A stretch of DNA of 45,490 bases from Vagococcus elongatus (GTDB taxonomy: Bacteria > Bacillota > Bacilli > Lactobacillales > Vagococcaceae): contig NZ_NGKA01000022.1 of NCBI RefSeq assembly GCF_003987645.1, positions 1-45,490 on the forward strand, written 5' to 3'. Position numbers and translations under genes: made by a program. Under the pieces are notes generated by a model. The model worked only from the letters and a program-made list of their open reading frames with translations. It did no database searches and was not told where the DNA came from. Below are positions 16,481 through 25,018 of this stretch, piece after piece; within the stretch, counting starts at the first letter, position 1, and every line of letters starts with the position of its first letter.

Positions 16481-17502
16481 TAATCTCTCCCCAATTGTCT
16501 GCTGTTTTTTGCTACAAGAAAAATAAACACAGGGGCGCCGATAAAGGCAGTTAATATGCCAATCGGAATCTCGCTAGTCGTCAATAGTCGGGCAAAATCG
16601 TCCACAATCAGCAGAAACACCCCACCGCAAAACGCTGTCGCCGGAATCGTGTAGCGATAATTGGCTCCTAAAAGTAATCTCGCGAAATGGGGGATGACTA
16701 ATCCCACCCAGCCTATCAAGCCGCTGATGGAAACCGCCGTTGCAGTAATCAGTGTAGCACTGGCAATTAAAATCAGGCGAACTACTTTCACATTGATGCC
16801 TAAACTCAGAGCCTCTACTTCCCCTAAGGACATAACATTTAACTGCCAACGCAAAAAGTAAATCGGCAGCATACCGAGCAAAATCAAAGGCGCAGCAAAA
16901 TAAACATCTTGCATTTTGACTGACGACAAACTCCCCATCAACCAGTAAGTGATGGCAGGCAACGTATTCGTTGGGTCCCCAATCAGCTTTAAGAATGAGA
17001 CTGCCGATGAGAACAGTGACCCGACCATCATCCCAATCAAAATCATGTTTAATTTTGATTGGCTTTTAATCAATCGATTCAGTCCCAGCACAAGCAACAC
17101 GGCTCCTAATCCCAACACAAATGAAAACAACACCACTACTTCATAAGACTGATTAAAAAACAATCCCAAAGCCGCTCCAAATGCAGCGCCTTGCGAAGCC
17201 CCTAAAATATCTTGGGAAAGCATCGGGTTTTGAAAAAGCGCCTGATAAGTAGCACCTGACATGGATAATCCAGCCCCGATTAACACAGCAAGGATGATTC
17301 TCGGCCAGCGAATTTTAAAAAGAATCGTTGACACTTCAGGCGTTGCTTCGAAATGAGCGGGAAAAACACGGGATAAAATAGTGCTCATGTATTCTTCAAA
17401 CTGAATGGGATATTTTCCTAAATAACCAGAAATCACGATTGCAGCAAGTAAAAAAATCCCTAATAAAAACAAAATTAAGTGACGCTTTTTCGTTGATAAC
17501 AT
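16480..17502 (-). CDS. ABC transporter permease (FecCD/BtuC/MolB type)
   Basis: This 340-residue membrane protein belongs to the FecCD family, with about ten membrane spans. Family segments seen are KIRWPRIILAVLIGAGLSMSG near residue 65, NPMLSQDILGASQGAAFGA near residue 91, and the late GLIGWVGLVIPHFARLL, whose following loop contacts the ATPase. Its ATG lies within the xdhC stop (TAATG) and its stop overlaps the ATPase start. The substrate is undecided; regulation suggests an oxyanion such as molybdate. Confidence 0.92.
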   Translation of the reverse strand: MLSTKKRHLILFLLGIFLLAAIVISGYLGKYPIQFEEYMSTILSRVFPAHFEATPEVSTILFKIRWPRIILAVLIGAGLSMSGATYQALFQNPMLSQDILGASQGAAFGAALGLFFNQSYEVVVLFSFVLGLGAVLLVLGLNRLIKSQSKLNMILIGMMVGSLFSSAVSFLKLIGDPTNTLPAITYWLMGSLSSVKMQDVYFAAPLILLGMLPIYFLRWQLNVMSLGEVEALSLGINVKVVRLILIASATLITATAVSISGLIGWVGLVIPHFARLLLGANYRYTIPATAFCGGVFLLIVDDFARLLTTSEIPIGILTAFIGAPVFIFLVAKNSRQLGRD

Positions 17503-18509
17503 TAGGTGCCTCTCCTCAATGCCCGTTGCTGAATCAATTGCCCTGCAATACTGATAGCTATTTCCTCTGGAGTTTCTGCTCTGATGGCAATCCCGATCGG
17601 CATAGTCAAACGTTCGATTTCTTCTGGAGACTTTCCTTTTTCTGCCAGTTGTTTCTTATGCAAAGCTACTTTATGCCGACTGCCAATGACACCGATGTAA
17701 TAGGCAGGCGTTTCCAGCAACTGAAGTTCCAATGAAAAGTCTGCTTTATGTCCTCGCGTCATGACGACCGCATAGTCATTTTCAGTCAATGTTATTTTGG
17801 AAAAAATATCATCCAACGGTCCGAGAATCCGCTCATCTGCCAACGGAAAAACTTCTTCTGAAACAAACTCTTGGCGGTCATCATAAACGATAGTGTGGAA
17901 ATTTAAACCAGCCAGCACCGGTACCAGTGCTTGGGCCACATGTCCGCCGCCAAAGATATAAACTTTGCTGTTATCGCTGATTTTCTCAACATAGTTAAAA
18001 CTATCCCCTTCTTCCCAAAAATAAGAGGTGGGTTTCAAATAGCTTTTAGCTACAGTCACTCCCATAAAATCAGTGGTCTTGCTATAAAAACCGACTTCTA
18101 CCAAATCCCCAGCTAACGTTACAATCAACCAGGACGTTTGCTGTTTTTCAAGTGAACTATAGGCCGTTTGAAATATTTTCTTTAAATTTTCTTGTTGATA
18201 ATCGATATAATGAAACAAAACTTTGACTTGTCCGCCGCATACCATCCCTAAATCCTCTATTTCATTTGGTGCTAAAATAAAGTCTTTTAAAAATGAGCGT
18301 TTTTCTTTGAGAAGTTCCTGAGCCAAATTGATTGCTTTGAATTCAACCATTCCGCCCCCAATCGTTCCAACACATCTGCCGGCTTCACCGATGACCATGT
18401 GGCTTCCTGCACTTCTTGGGGCAGAACCTGAATTATGAACAACTGTGACTAGGATACTGTCTTTTTTTTCAGACATTCTTTTTAGAATCATTGAAAGATT
18501 CTCTTTCAT
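17502..18509 (-). CDS. xdhC: XdhC/CoxI-family molybdenum hydroxylase maturation factor
   Basis: XdhC-type proteins bind the molybdenum cofactor, guard its terminal sulfur (here perhaps selenium) and deliver it to the apo-hydroxylase. The N-terminal XdhC-CoxI domain has VTVVHNSGSAPRSAGSHM and CVGTIGGGMVEFKA. The C-terminal Rossmann domain has VYIFGGGHVAQALVPVLA and MTRGHKADF. The length of 335 residues is normal. It overlaps the HTH gene by four bases and the permease by one. Being in the transporter operon and not beside xdh links metal supply to cofactor delivery. Confidence 0.92.
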   Translation of the reverse strand: MKENLSMILKRMSEKKDSILVTVVHNSGSAPRSAGSHMVIGEAGRCVGTIGGGMVEFKAINLAQELLKEKRSFLKDFILAPNEIEDLGMVCGGQVKVLFHYIDYQQENLKKIFQTAYSSLEKQQTSWLIVTLAGDLVEVGFYSKTTDFMGVTVAKSYLKPTSYFWEEGDSFNYVEKISDNSKVYIFGGGHVAQALVPVLAGLNFHTIVYDDRQEFVSEEVFPLADERILGPLDDIFSKITLTENDYAVVMTRGHKADFSLELQLLETPAYYIGVIGSRHKVALHKKQLAEKGKSPEEIERLTMPIGIAIRAETPEEIAISIAGQLIQQRALRRGT

Positions 18510-18868
18510 TTTTCATCACCGCCTAAACTTTTTAAGAACACTTCTTTAAAATATTCTTCAGTCACTTCATATACTTTTTCCTGGAATGCCAGATAGCTTT
18601 CTTTCAGTCGTTTGCCTTCGTCAGTAACTTTCGAACCTCCGCCATCTGCCCCGCCTGCACTTGAAAGAATCAAGGGAAACCCCAGTTCTTTTTCTGCGTT
18701 CTGCATGATGCGCCACGCTTTGTTGTATGACATATGCATCTCACGAGCTGCGGAATTTAATGAGCCTTTTTTTTCAACCAACTCTAATAGTCTGACGACA
18801 CCCGGACCGAAAAAAATCCCTTCCTTGACTAATCTCAAAGTCAAAGTATAAGTCATTTCTTTTTCCAT
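18506..18868 (-). CDS. ModE-type winged-helix regulator, HTH domain only
   Basis: This 120-residue protein matches the N-terminal LysR-like winged helix of ModE. It contains FFGPGVVRLLELVEKKGSLN and SAAREMHMSYNKAWRIMQNA, the recognition region, and SSAGGADGGGSKVTDEGK. The C-terminal molybdate-binding MOP domains of Escherichia coli ModE are absent, so it either senses something else or relies on a partner. A palindrome of ModE type overlaps its own promoter, suggesting autoregulation. It is the first gene of the xdhC/ABC/DUF364 operon. GGAGGGAG precedes the ATG. Confidence 0.88.
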   Translation of the reverse strand: MEKEMTYTLTLRLVKEGIFFGPGVVRLLELVEKKGSLNSAAREMHMSYNKAWRIMQNAEKELGFPLILSSAGGADGGGSKVTDEGKRLKESYLAFQEKVYEVTEEYFKEVFLKSLGGDEK

Positions 18869-18878
18869 GATCTCCCTC

Positions 18879-18901
18879 CGTTATACTTTGTTTAGATAAC
18901 G
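18879..18901. promoter_or_regulatory. ModE-like operator palindrome
   Basis: CGTTAT (18879-18884) and ATAACG (18896-18901) form a perfect six-base dyad with an 11-base spacer. The same half-sites, with a similar spacer, make up molybdate-responsive ModE boxes. The dyad covers the probable -10 (TATAAC on the minus strand, 18885-18880) of the ModE-type gene. Confidence 0.6.
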
Positions 18902-18906
18902 ACAGT

Positions 18907-18940
18907 GTAAAAAAATTCATGATGTCATGAATTTTTTTAC
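18907..18940 (-). terminator. Terminator of the purine operon, overlapping the NTPase stop
   Basis: GTAAAAAAATTCATGA (18907-18922) and TCATGAATTTTTTTAC (18925-18940) form a perfect 16-bp inverted repeat with a two-base centre. The upstream arm lies inside the last codons of the NTPase gene. It separates the purine operon from the ModE-type operon. The symmetry would let it work in either direction. Confidence 0.75.
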
Positions 18941-19498
18941 TTCCTCCTCCATTGTACTATAATTGTCTTTGTTCATATAGAGGAGCCGACCATTGTTTTT
19001 TTCGATTTCGTTCATTATTTGCTCACGCTCTTTGTCCACATTAAAGGTCATTGGACTATTTTTTTTCTGTCTTAAATAGTTTTCTTCCGATTTAAAAACC
19101 CCAATAATTTTAACAGGCTTCTTAAACAGGGACATCAACTCCCCCTTAAAATCAAGACACATCAATTCGATACCGCCAATTTCATCTAATAAAATTATGT
19201 CAGGTGATTGTTGGGCTGCTTGTCGTAATAATTGACGACCAAAATAGGAGAAAATTTCAAGCTTCCAATGGGTGCCTGTATCATCAAATTGGATAAACTG
19301 ATGACATTTTTGGGACATAAAAGATAAGTCCAATGTATTCGCACTGCAGAGTTCGAAAGCTGAAAGTTTCCCTTGTTTTGTGTATACTCTTTCGACAAAG
19401 AAGCCACCTACAGAAACCTGTTGACGGTTGATTTCCTTCTTGATTAAAGTTGATTTCCCCACTCCAGATGGGCCTGTTAAAAATAGGATTTCGGACAT
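18917..19498 (-). CDS. THEP1-like nucleoside-triphosphatase
   Basis: This 193-residue P-loop protein has Walker A in FLTGPSGVGKSTLIKKEI (near residues 6-23) and Walker B in IILLDEIGGIELM (near residue 100). The FFVERVYTKQGKLSAFELC region follows the THEP1 pattern. THEP1 proteins hydrolyse nucleoside triphosphates in vitro and have no settled role in bacteria. Here the gene is the last of the purine operon, directly after the permease, with AAAGGAAG upstream of the ATG. It could act on purine nucleotides or as a small nucleotide kinase or chaperone. I cannot tell which. Confidence 0.8.
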   Translation of the reverse strand: MSEILFLTGPSGVGKSTLIKKEINRQQVSVGGFFVERVYTKQGKLSAFELCSANTLDLSFMSQKCHQFIQFDDTGTHWKLEIFSYFGRQLLRQAAQQSPDIILLDEIGGIELMCLDFKGELMSLFKKPVKIIGVFKSEENYLRQKKNSPMTFNVDKEREQIMNEIEKNNGRLLYMNKDNYSTMEEEVKKFMTS

Positions 19499-19499
19499 T

Positions 19500-20825
19500 T
19501 TAATCTTCCTTTGCTAACTTTGGTTTAAGATGATTGAGCAATAAATTCAATACGACCGCAAAAATTGTTGCAACAACAACTTCAGAACTTCCAAAAATCG
19601 TTTGGACCCAGTCTGGAAAACCTGCCAAACTATTAGGAGTCAGTTTGATCCCAATACCAAATGCAAGAGAAAGTCCCACGATGCAAGTATTTTCAGGTGT
19701 CAATTTTTCTTGAGAAATCGTTTTTATTCCTGTCATCGCAATTGTAGCAAAAACTGATACAGTTGCTCCACCGATCACAGAATAAGGAATCGTTGTTAAC
19801 AGAGCTGAAATCTTAGGAATAAAGCCGGCTATCAGTAAAATGGTTGAAGCAAAAGCAAAAACATATTTATTAATAGCTTTTGTTGAAATGACCAGTCCCA
19901 CATTCTGCCCAAAAGTTGCCACTGGGACTGAACCAAACAATCCACCGACAAAGTTTGTCAATCCGCTTCCCATAATCCCGCCAGACAACTCCTTATCTGT
20001 AGGCTGTCTGTCCATCGCACCAGTTGTAGTCGCAGTGAACTGACCAATTGCCTGCACCGCATCCACAATAAACATGATCATTAAAGTTAAAATTGGAATG
20101 ATTTCGAATTTAAGTTTAAACGGAAGCGGTTTGATGATTTGAAACATCCCGGCCTCTTTGACAGAAGTGAAATCAACCATCCCCAGAGCCAATGATAATA
20201 AGTACCCTACGACCATACCGTTTAAGATTGACGAAAGTTTCAGTGGACCCTTGGAAAAGTTCGTAAAGTAAAAGACTACGCCAAACGTCACCATTGCCAC
20301 TAGCCAGTTTTTCGGACTGCCTATATCAGGACTTCCGACTCCGCCGGCCATATAGCCGATCGCTACACTAAACAATGAAAAACCGATACTTAAAATCACT
20401 GTTCCTGTGACAATTGGCGGAAAAAGAACGCGGATTTTTTTGATAAATAAACCGATTACAAGAACCAGTAAACTTCCGACTAATTGGGAGCCAAAGATCG
20501 CACCGATCCCAAATCCTTCCCCAATTGTCTTTAAAATAGGAACATAAGCAAAACTTGCTCCCATCATGACTGGCAACCCGGCGCCAAACCTTCTGAAAAG
20601 CGGAAATACTTGCAGTAACGTTGCGATCCCCGCAAATAGCAGAGAGGTTTGAATCAGCAGTGTGATTTCCTGCTCATTCAAATCACACGCTCCGCCGATA
20701 ATAATCGCTGGTGTGACGATACCTACGACTGCTGCCACAACATGTTGTAAACCTAAAGGTGCTACTTCCTTCAGTGATGCCTTTGCATCATAACTGAATA
20801 AATTATTCATTTTTTTCTCACTCAT
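19500..20825 (-). CDS. NCS2-family xanthine/urate-type permease
   Basis: This nucleobase:cation symporter has 441 residues and about 12-14 membrane spans. LGLQHVVAAVVGIVTPAIIIGGA near the start and the substrate-site segment FGQNVGLVISTKAINKY (QNxG motif) are typical of the xanthine and uric-acid branch of NCS2, not the uracil branch. FVDAVQAIGQFTA is the conserved TM8 segment. It imports the purine base or urate for the enzymes in the same operon. GGAAAGGGG precedes the ATG, and the NTPase gene starts two bases past its stop. Exact substrate is not readable. Confidence 0.9.
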   Translation of the reverse strand: MSEKKMNNLFSYDAKASLKEVAPLGLQHVVAAVVGIVTPAIIIGGACDLNEQEITLLIQTSLLFAGIATLLQVFPLFRRFGAGLPVMMGASFAYVPILKTIGEGFGIGAIFGSQLVGSLLVLVIGLFIKKIRVLFPPIVTGTVILSIGFSLFSVAIGYMAGGVGSPDIGSPKNWLVAMVTFGVVFYFTNFSKGPLKLSSILNGMVVGYLLSLALGMVDFTSVKEAGMFQIIKPLPFKLKFEIIPILTLMIMFIVDAVQAIGQFTATTTGAMDRQPTDKELSGGIMGSGLTNFVGGLFGSVPVATFGQNVGLVISTKAINKYVFAFASTILLIAGFIPKISALLTTIPYSVIGGATVSVFATIAMTGIKTISQEKLTPENTCIVGLSLAFGIGIKLTPNSLAGFPDWVQTIFGSSEVVVATIFAVVLNLLLNHLKPKLAKED

Positions 20826-20880
20826 TGTGAAGCCCCTTTCCCCAGTTGAATAGAGCCAAAAACAACTCTTTGAAGTAGAA

Positions 20881-21255
20881 TTATTTTACTGCGATAGCCT
20901 CTATTTCAAAAAGGCCTCCTTTAGGTAATTCTTTTACCGCAACAGCAGAACGAGCCGGCAGATTTTCAGTAAAATATTCCCCGTAAATTGCATTGACCTT
21001 GGCAAAGTCCCCCATATCTGCCAAAAATACTGTGGTTTTCACAACGTCACTGTAAGTCAATCCAGCTTCTTTTAAAATAACTCCTAAATTTTCAAACCCT
21101 TGCTTCGCTTGTTTCTCTACCCCTTCTTGTAAATCCCCTGTGACCGGATCAAGTCCCAATTGACCGGAAATATATAAAGTATCACCTGCTAAAACGGCAT
21201 GAGAGTATGGTCCAACAGCAGCTGGAGCTCCTTGTGCATTAATCTGTTTTTTCAT
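20881..21255 (-). CDS. ridA: RidA/YjgF-family enamine/imine deaminase
   Basis: This 124-residue protein carries the family segments GPYSHAVLAGDTLYISGQLG, VVKTTVFLADMGDF and PARSAVAVKELPKGGLFEIE. RidA hydrolyses reactive 2-aminoacrylate and other enamines to keto acids plus ammonia. That activity suits this operon, because diaminopropionate ammonia-lyase releases aminoacrylate on the way to pyruvate. The ATG at 21255 has GAGGA upstream; a TTG one codon earlier is possible. Confidence 0.93.
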   Translation of the reverse strand: MKKQINAQGAPAAVGPYSHAVLAGDTLYISGQLGLDPVTGDLQEGVEKQAKQGFENLGVILKEAGLTYSDVVKTTVFLADMGDFAKVNAIYGEYFTENLPARSAVAVKELPKGGLFEIEAIAVK

Positions 21256-21296
21256 CAATGATTCCTCTTCTCCATTTATCTTTATTCGAATTATCT

Positions 21297-22238
21297 TTAC
21301 TCAAAATGAATTACGGTACCCGTTTCACCAGCAATACCGTCTTTTGCTTTTTCAAGCAATGTGATCAATGTTTTGCGTCCAGGTTTTGAAGAGGCAAACT
21401 GTAACCCTGCTTCAACTTTCGGCAACATTGAGCCCGGTGCAAAATGACCTTCCTTTGCATATTGACGCATTTCTTCCACAGTCACATCACCTAAATCTTT
21501 TTGATCAGGTTTGCCATAGTTAATGGCAACTTTTTCTACTGCCGTCAAGACAACCAACATATCAGCGTCAACTAAATCTGCCAGCAAAGCACTGCAATAA
21601 TCTTTATCGATAACTGCTGCTGCACCTTTCAAATGATTCCCTTCTTCTTTCGTTACAGGAATGCCGCCGCCGCCGCAGGCAATGACGGATTGACCGTCTG
21701 CAACTAAGGTTTTAATCGTTTCCATTTCAACGATCTCTATTGGTTTAGGAGATGCCACTACCTGACGATAACCACGTCCTGCATCCTCCATAATCTGAAC
21801 ACCTTTTTCCTTAGCAAATAATTCTGCCTCGTCTTTTTCCATAAAACGGCCGATTGGTTTTGTTGGTGTTAAAAATGCTGGATCCTCTTTATCAACCACT
21901 ACCTGTGTTGCGATAGTCGACACTGGTTTGGTGATCCCTCTATCCAACAACTCTTCCCTTAGTGCATTTTGCAAGTCATAGCCAATGTATGTCTGACTCA
22001 TTGCTACACATACTGATAGAGGAACATGGGGATAAGTTTCCGGGTCTTTAGCTGTCAACTCGCCCATCGCTAATTGTATCATACCAGATTGCGGACCGTT
22101 TCCGTGAGTCAAAATTACTTCATAACCTGCCTCAATCATATCAGCAATAGATTTCGCAGTTGTTTTTACCGCAATCATTTGTTCTTTTAAATTATTTCCT
22201 AGAGCATTACCGCCTAAGGCTACAACGACTCGAGTCAT
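21297..22238 (-). CDS. arcC: Carbamate kinase
   Basis: Carbamate kinase converts carbamoyl phosphate plus ADP to ATP, CO2 and ammonia. The protein is 313 residues, the normal length. Motifs are VVVALGGNALGNN at the start, LTHGNGPQSGMIQLAMGE, ACGGGGIPVTKE and FAPGSMLPKVEAGLQF. It lies after ygeW, a carbamoyltransferase of undefined substrate. The pair would therefore recover ATP from a carbamoyl group of a purine breakdown product, as ArcB-ArcC do from citrulline. AGGAGG precedes the ATG. A large inverted repeat separates it from ygeW. Confidence 0.95.
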   Translation of the reverse strand: MTRVVVALGGNALGNNLKEQMIAVKTTAKSIADMIEAGYEVILTHGNGPQSGMIQLAMGELTAKDPETYPHVPLSVCVAMSQTYIGYDLQNALREELLDRGITKPVSTIATQVVVDKEDPAFLTPTKPIGRFMEKDEAELFAKEKGVQIMEDAGRGYRQVVASPKPIEIVEMETIKTLVADGQSVIACGGGGIPVTKEEGNHLKGAAAVIDKDYCSALLADLVDADMLVVLTAVEKVAINYGKPDQKDLGDVTVEEMRQYAKEGHFAPGSMLPKVEAGLQFASSKPGRKTLITLLEKAKDGIAGETGTVIHFE

Positions 22239-22262
22239 AAAAATCCTCCTTTAATAAAGAAA

Positions 22263-22334
22263 GAGCGAACAGTCCTTTACTATTATTTATTCCGTAAAAT
22301 AATTTTACATTTCAATAATAAGGACTATTCGCTC
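22263..22334. repeat. Compound inverted repeat between ygeW and arcC
   Basis: GAGCGAACAGTCCTT (22263-22277) and AAGGACTATTCGCTC (22320-22334) pair with one mismatch, enclosing an inner palindrome GTAAAATAATTTTAC (22294-22308). No T-run follows, so it looks less like a terminator than like an RNA processing or stability element in the operon mRNA. Confidence 0.65.
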
Positions 22335-22343
22335 ATTTACTAA

Positions 22344-23543
22344 TTACTTTTCAGTTAAACGACGTTCAGTACCACGAGCTTCTAGTTCTTTCAGAACTTT
22401 TGCAGGATCTTTGAATTTGCTCAAGAAGATCATTGAAGCAATCACATATGGTTTGTAGCTTGCTTCCATATAAAGTTCTTTTCTGTAACGATCAAAGACA
22501 GTTGCATCCACTTCTCCTTCATCAGCAGAAACACCTGTGATATCTGCTGGCAGTGGGTGCATGTATAATGCTTTGCCGTCTTTTGTTACTTCCATCATTT
22601 CCTCGGTACATGCCCAATCTTTATGATTAGCATTTTGTTCTAGTAATTCTTGTTCCAATTTATCGATGCCGTCAAAATCACCATTGCCATACAATTCAGT
22701 TCTTTCTTCCATAGCTTTAAATGGTGCCCAGCTCTTACAATAAACAACGTCAGCATCTGTGAATGCTTCTTTCATATCGTTCGTTCTGGAATATTTACCG
22801 CCTGATTCAGCAGCATATTTTTTAGCGATTTCTTCTACTTCCGGCATGACTTCATAACCTTCTGGGTGTGCTAAGACAACATCCATACCATAACGAGTCA
22901 TCAAACCAATGATACCTTGTGCTACAGATAAAGGTTTTCCGTAAGATGGTGAGTAGGCCCATGACATGACAATCTTCTTGCCTTTCAGATTTTCCACTCC
23001 GCCGAATTCATGAATGATATGATTCAAATCCGCCAATGCTTGTGTCGGGTGATCAATATCATCTTGAAGGTCGACCAGATTAGGACGTTGTTCCAATATA
23101 CCTTCTTTATGACTGTCTCTTACTGCTTCGATAACTTCACGCATGTAGGCATCACCTTTTCCGATGTACATGTCGTCACGAATACCGATAACATCTGCCA
23201 TGAATGAAATCATCGTAGCTGTTTCACGAACAGTTTCCCCGTGGGCAATTTGTGATTTAGATTCATCTAAATCTTGGATTGCTAAACCAAGCATGTTACA
23301 AGCGCTTGAGAATGAAAAACGTGTACGAGTGGAATTGTCACGGAAAATCGAAACCGCTAGTCCTGAATCAAAGACCTTGGTAGAAATATTTCTTTCTCTC
23401 AAATCTCTCAAAGCATCTGCGACAGCTAATGTTGCAGCGATTTCATCATCACTTTTTTCCCATGTTTGCAGGAAATCTTCCCCAAACATTCCTTGCGAAT
23501 CTAATTCTTTTAATTCTTCTACTAATTTATTGAAATCTGTCAT
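22344..23543 (-). CDS. ygeW: YgeW knotted carbamoyltransferase
   Basis: This 399-residue enzyme belongs to the aspartate/ornithine carbamoyltransferase superfamily. The carbamoyl-phosphate loop is RDNSTRTRFSFSSACN near residue 70, and HPTQALADLNHI carries the second phosphate-side motif. SWAYSPSYGKPLSVAQG and MHPLPADITGV are the YgeW versions of the late active-site loops. The true substrate is unproven; its company (arcC, ygeY, dpaL, hydantoinase) points to a ureido acid such as 2,3-diureidopropionate or a derivative. I prefer the ATG at 23543, with AGGAG eight bases upstream; the ATG at 23549 is too close. Confidence 0.92.
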   Translation of the reverse strand: MTDFNKLVEELKELDSQGMFGEDFLQTWEKSDDEIAATLAVADALRDLRERNISTKVFDSGLAVSIFRDNSTRTRFSFSSACNMLGLAIQDLDESKSQIAHGETVRETATMISFMADVIGIRDDMYIGKGDAYMREVIEAVRDSHKEGILEQRPNLVDLQDDIDHPTQALADLNHIIHEFGGVENLKGKKIVMSWAYSPSYGKPLSVAQGIIGLMTRYGMDVVLAHPEGYEVMPEVEEIAKKYAAESGGKYSRTNDMKEAFTDADVVYCKSWAPFKAMEERTELYGNGDFDGIDKLEQELLEQNANHKDWACTEEMMEVTKDGKALYMHPLPADITGVSADEGEVDATVFDRYRKELYMEASYKPYVIASMIFLSKFKDPAKVLKELEARGTERRLTEK

Positions 23544-23633
23544 TGTCATTTCTCCTTTTCCTAAATGGTTTTAACTTATCATTCCAACATCATCTTATTG
23601 GAAGCTTAATATTTTTTGATTTCCGGGCAGCCC

Positions 23634-23666
23634 CTATTTCTTGAAACATAAAGAATCAAGAAATAG
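23634..23666. repeat. Hairpin between ygeY and ygeW
   Basis: CTATTTCTTGA (23634-23644) pairs perfectly with TCAAGAAATAG (23656-23666) around an 11-base loop. No T-run follows on the minus strand. Like the repeat downstream of ygeW, it may shape the mRNA, so ygeW is flanked by hairpins on both sides. Confidence 0.6.
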
Positions 23667-23695
23667 AAGTTACCTGAGAAATCCAGCATGACAAA

Positions 23696-25012
23696 TTAAT
23701 CGTTCTTTGTATAAACAGAAGGAAGAGCAGCATAGAAAGCAGCACAACGAACTAAGTCGTCTTTCCAGATTTTTTCGTTAGGTGCATGTGCTTCTGCTTC
23801 AGCACCTGGTCCAAATCCGATACAAGGAATTCCGTTACGTCCCATGATTGTGACACCGTTTGTTGAGAATGTCCATTTATCCAATAGCGGACGTTGACGG
23901 CGCATATCAATAGTTTCTTTTGAGCCTTGACGCTCTTCTCCCCATAATTCTTTATGAGTTTCCATCAATGCTTCTGAAACTTCATGATCTTCTGGAATCA
24001 CCCATGTTGGGAAGTAGCACTCGATTGGGTAAACCAATCCTGTATAAGATGGACGGTCATAGTCATACATAGAAACTGTCACGTCATCGCCGTATTTCTT
24101 AACAGCAGGCAACTGACGGATTTCTTCAAGACAGCTTTCCCAAGTTTCGCCAGCTGTCATCCGGCGGTCAAGAGAGACTGTACAACCGTCTGCAACTGCA
24201 CAACGGCTTGGTGAAGAGTGATAGATTTGAGAAGCAGTGATTGTTCCGCGACCTAAGAAACGAGCTTCTTTCCATTCAGGATTATATTTTTCGTCTAGCA
24301 TTCTAACTAATCCGCGGATAGTTGTACTTTCTGTGTCACCGTTATTATTCAATGCACGAACATCGTTTAAAATGTCGGCCATCTTGTAAATAGCGTTGTC
24401 TCCTCTTTCAGGAGCAGAGCCGTGGCTTGAAACACCTTTCACATCCACGCGGATTTCCATACGTCCACGTTGGCCGCGGTAGATACCGCCATCTGTTGGT
24501 TCTGTTGATACAACAAATTCAGGACGAATATCGTCTTCTTTGATGATATATTGCCAGCATAGACCGTCACAGTCTTCTTCTTGAACAGTTGCGGTTACTA
24601 ATACTGTAAATTTATCAGAAAGTAAATCTAAATCTTTCATGATTTTTGCACCGTAAACAGCAGAAACAATTCCTCCGCCTTGGTCAGAAGTACCTCGTCC
24701 GCCGATTTCAGAATCAGTTTCATAGCCTTCATAAGGGTCAAATTCCCAGTTTGATTTTTCACCAATACCGACTGTATCAATATGTCCGTCAAAAGCGATT
24801 AATTTTTTACCTGTTCCCATATAACCTAACAAGTTTCCTTGCGGGTCAAATTCGATTTTATCAAAACCTAGTTTTTCCATTTCTTCTTTGGCACGAGCCA
24901 TTTTAGCGCCTTCTTCAGCACTTTCCCCCGGAATTCTCACCAAATCGCGCATGAACTTAGTCATGTCCTTCTCGTATCCTTTTGCTGCTTCTTTAATTGC
25001 TTTAAAATCCAT
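23696..25012 (-). CDS. ygeY: YgeY-family selenium-metabolism-linked M20 hydrolase
   Basis: This 438-residue zinc hydrolase is of the M20 family. Metal and catalytic motifs are [44 protein letters not shown] (general-base glutamate) and the late EAHAPNEKI histidine. [21 protein letters not shown] is the M20 dimerisation domain. Relatives cleave N-carbamoyl or N-acyl amino acids, so removal of a carbamoyl or similar group from a ureido acid is the likely job. The function of YgeY itself is not established. It starts six bases after dpaL. Confidence 0.92.
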   Translation of the reverse strand: MDFKAIKEAAKGYEKDMTKFMRDLVRIPGESAEEGAKMARAKEEMEKLGFDKIEFDPQGNLLGYMGTGKKLIAFDGHIDTVGIGEKSNWEFDPYEGYETDSEIGGRGTSDQGGGIVSAVYGAKIMKDLDLLSDKFTVLVTATVQEEDCDGLCWQYIIKEDDIRPEFVVSTEPTDGGIYRGQRGRMEIRVDVKGVSSHGSAPERGDNAIYKMADILNDVRALNNNGDTESTTIRGLVRMLDEKYNPEWKEARFLGRGTITASQIYHSSPSRCAVADGCTVSLDRRMTAGETWESCLEEIRQLPAVKKYGDDVTVSMYDYDRPSYTGLVYPIECYFPTWVIPEDHEVSEALMETHKELWGEERQGSKETIDMRRQRPLLDKWTFSTNGVTIMGRNGIPCIGFGPGAEAEAHAPNEKIWKDDLVRCAAFYAALPSVYTKND

Positions 25013-25018
25013 CTTTTT

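Noticed and set aside
13892-17502. Iron-siderophore or cobalamin importer
   Set aside because: The protein family allows it, but the ModE-type gene, its palindrome and xdhC favour an oxyanion. Kept as the alternative, not the main call.
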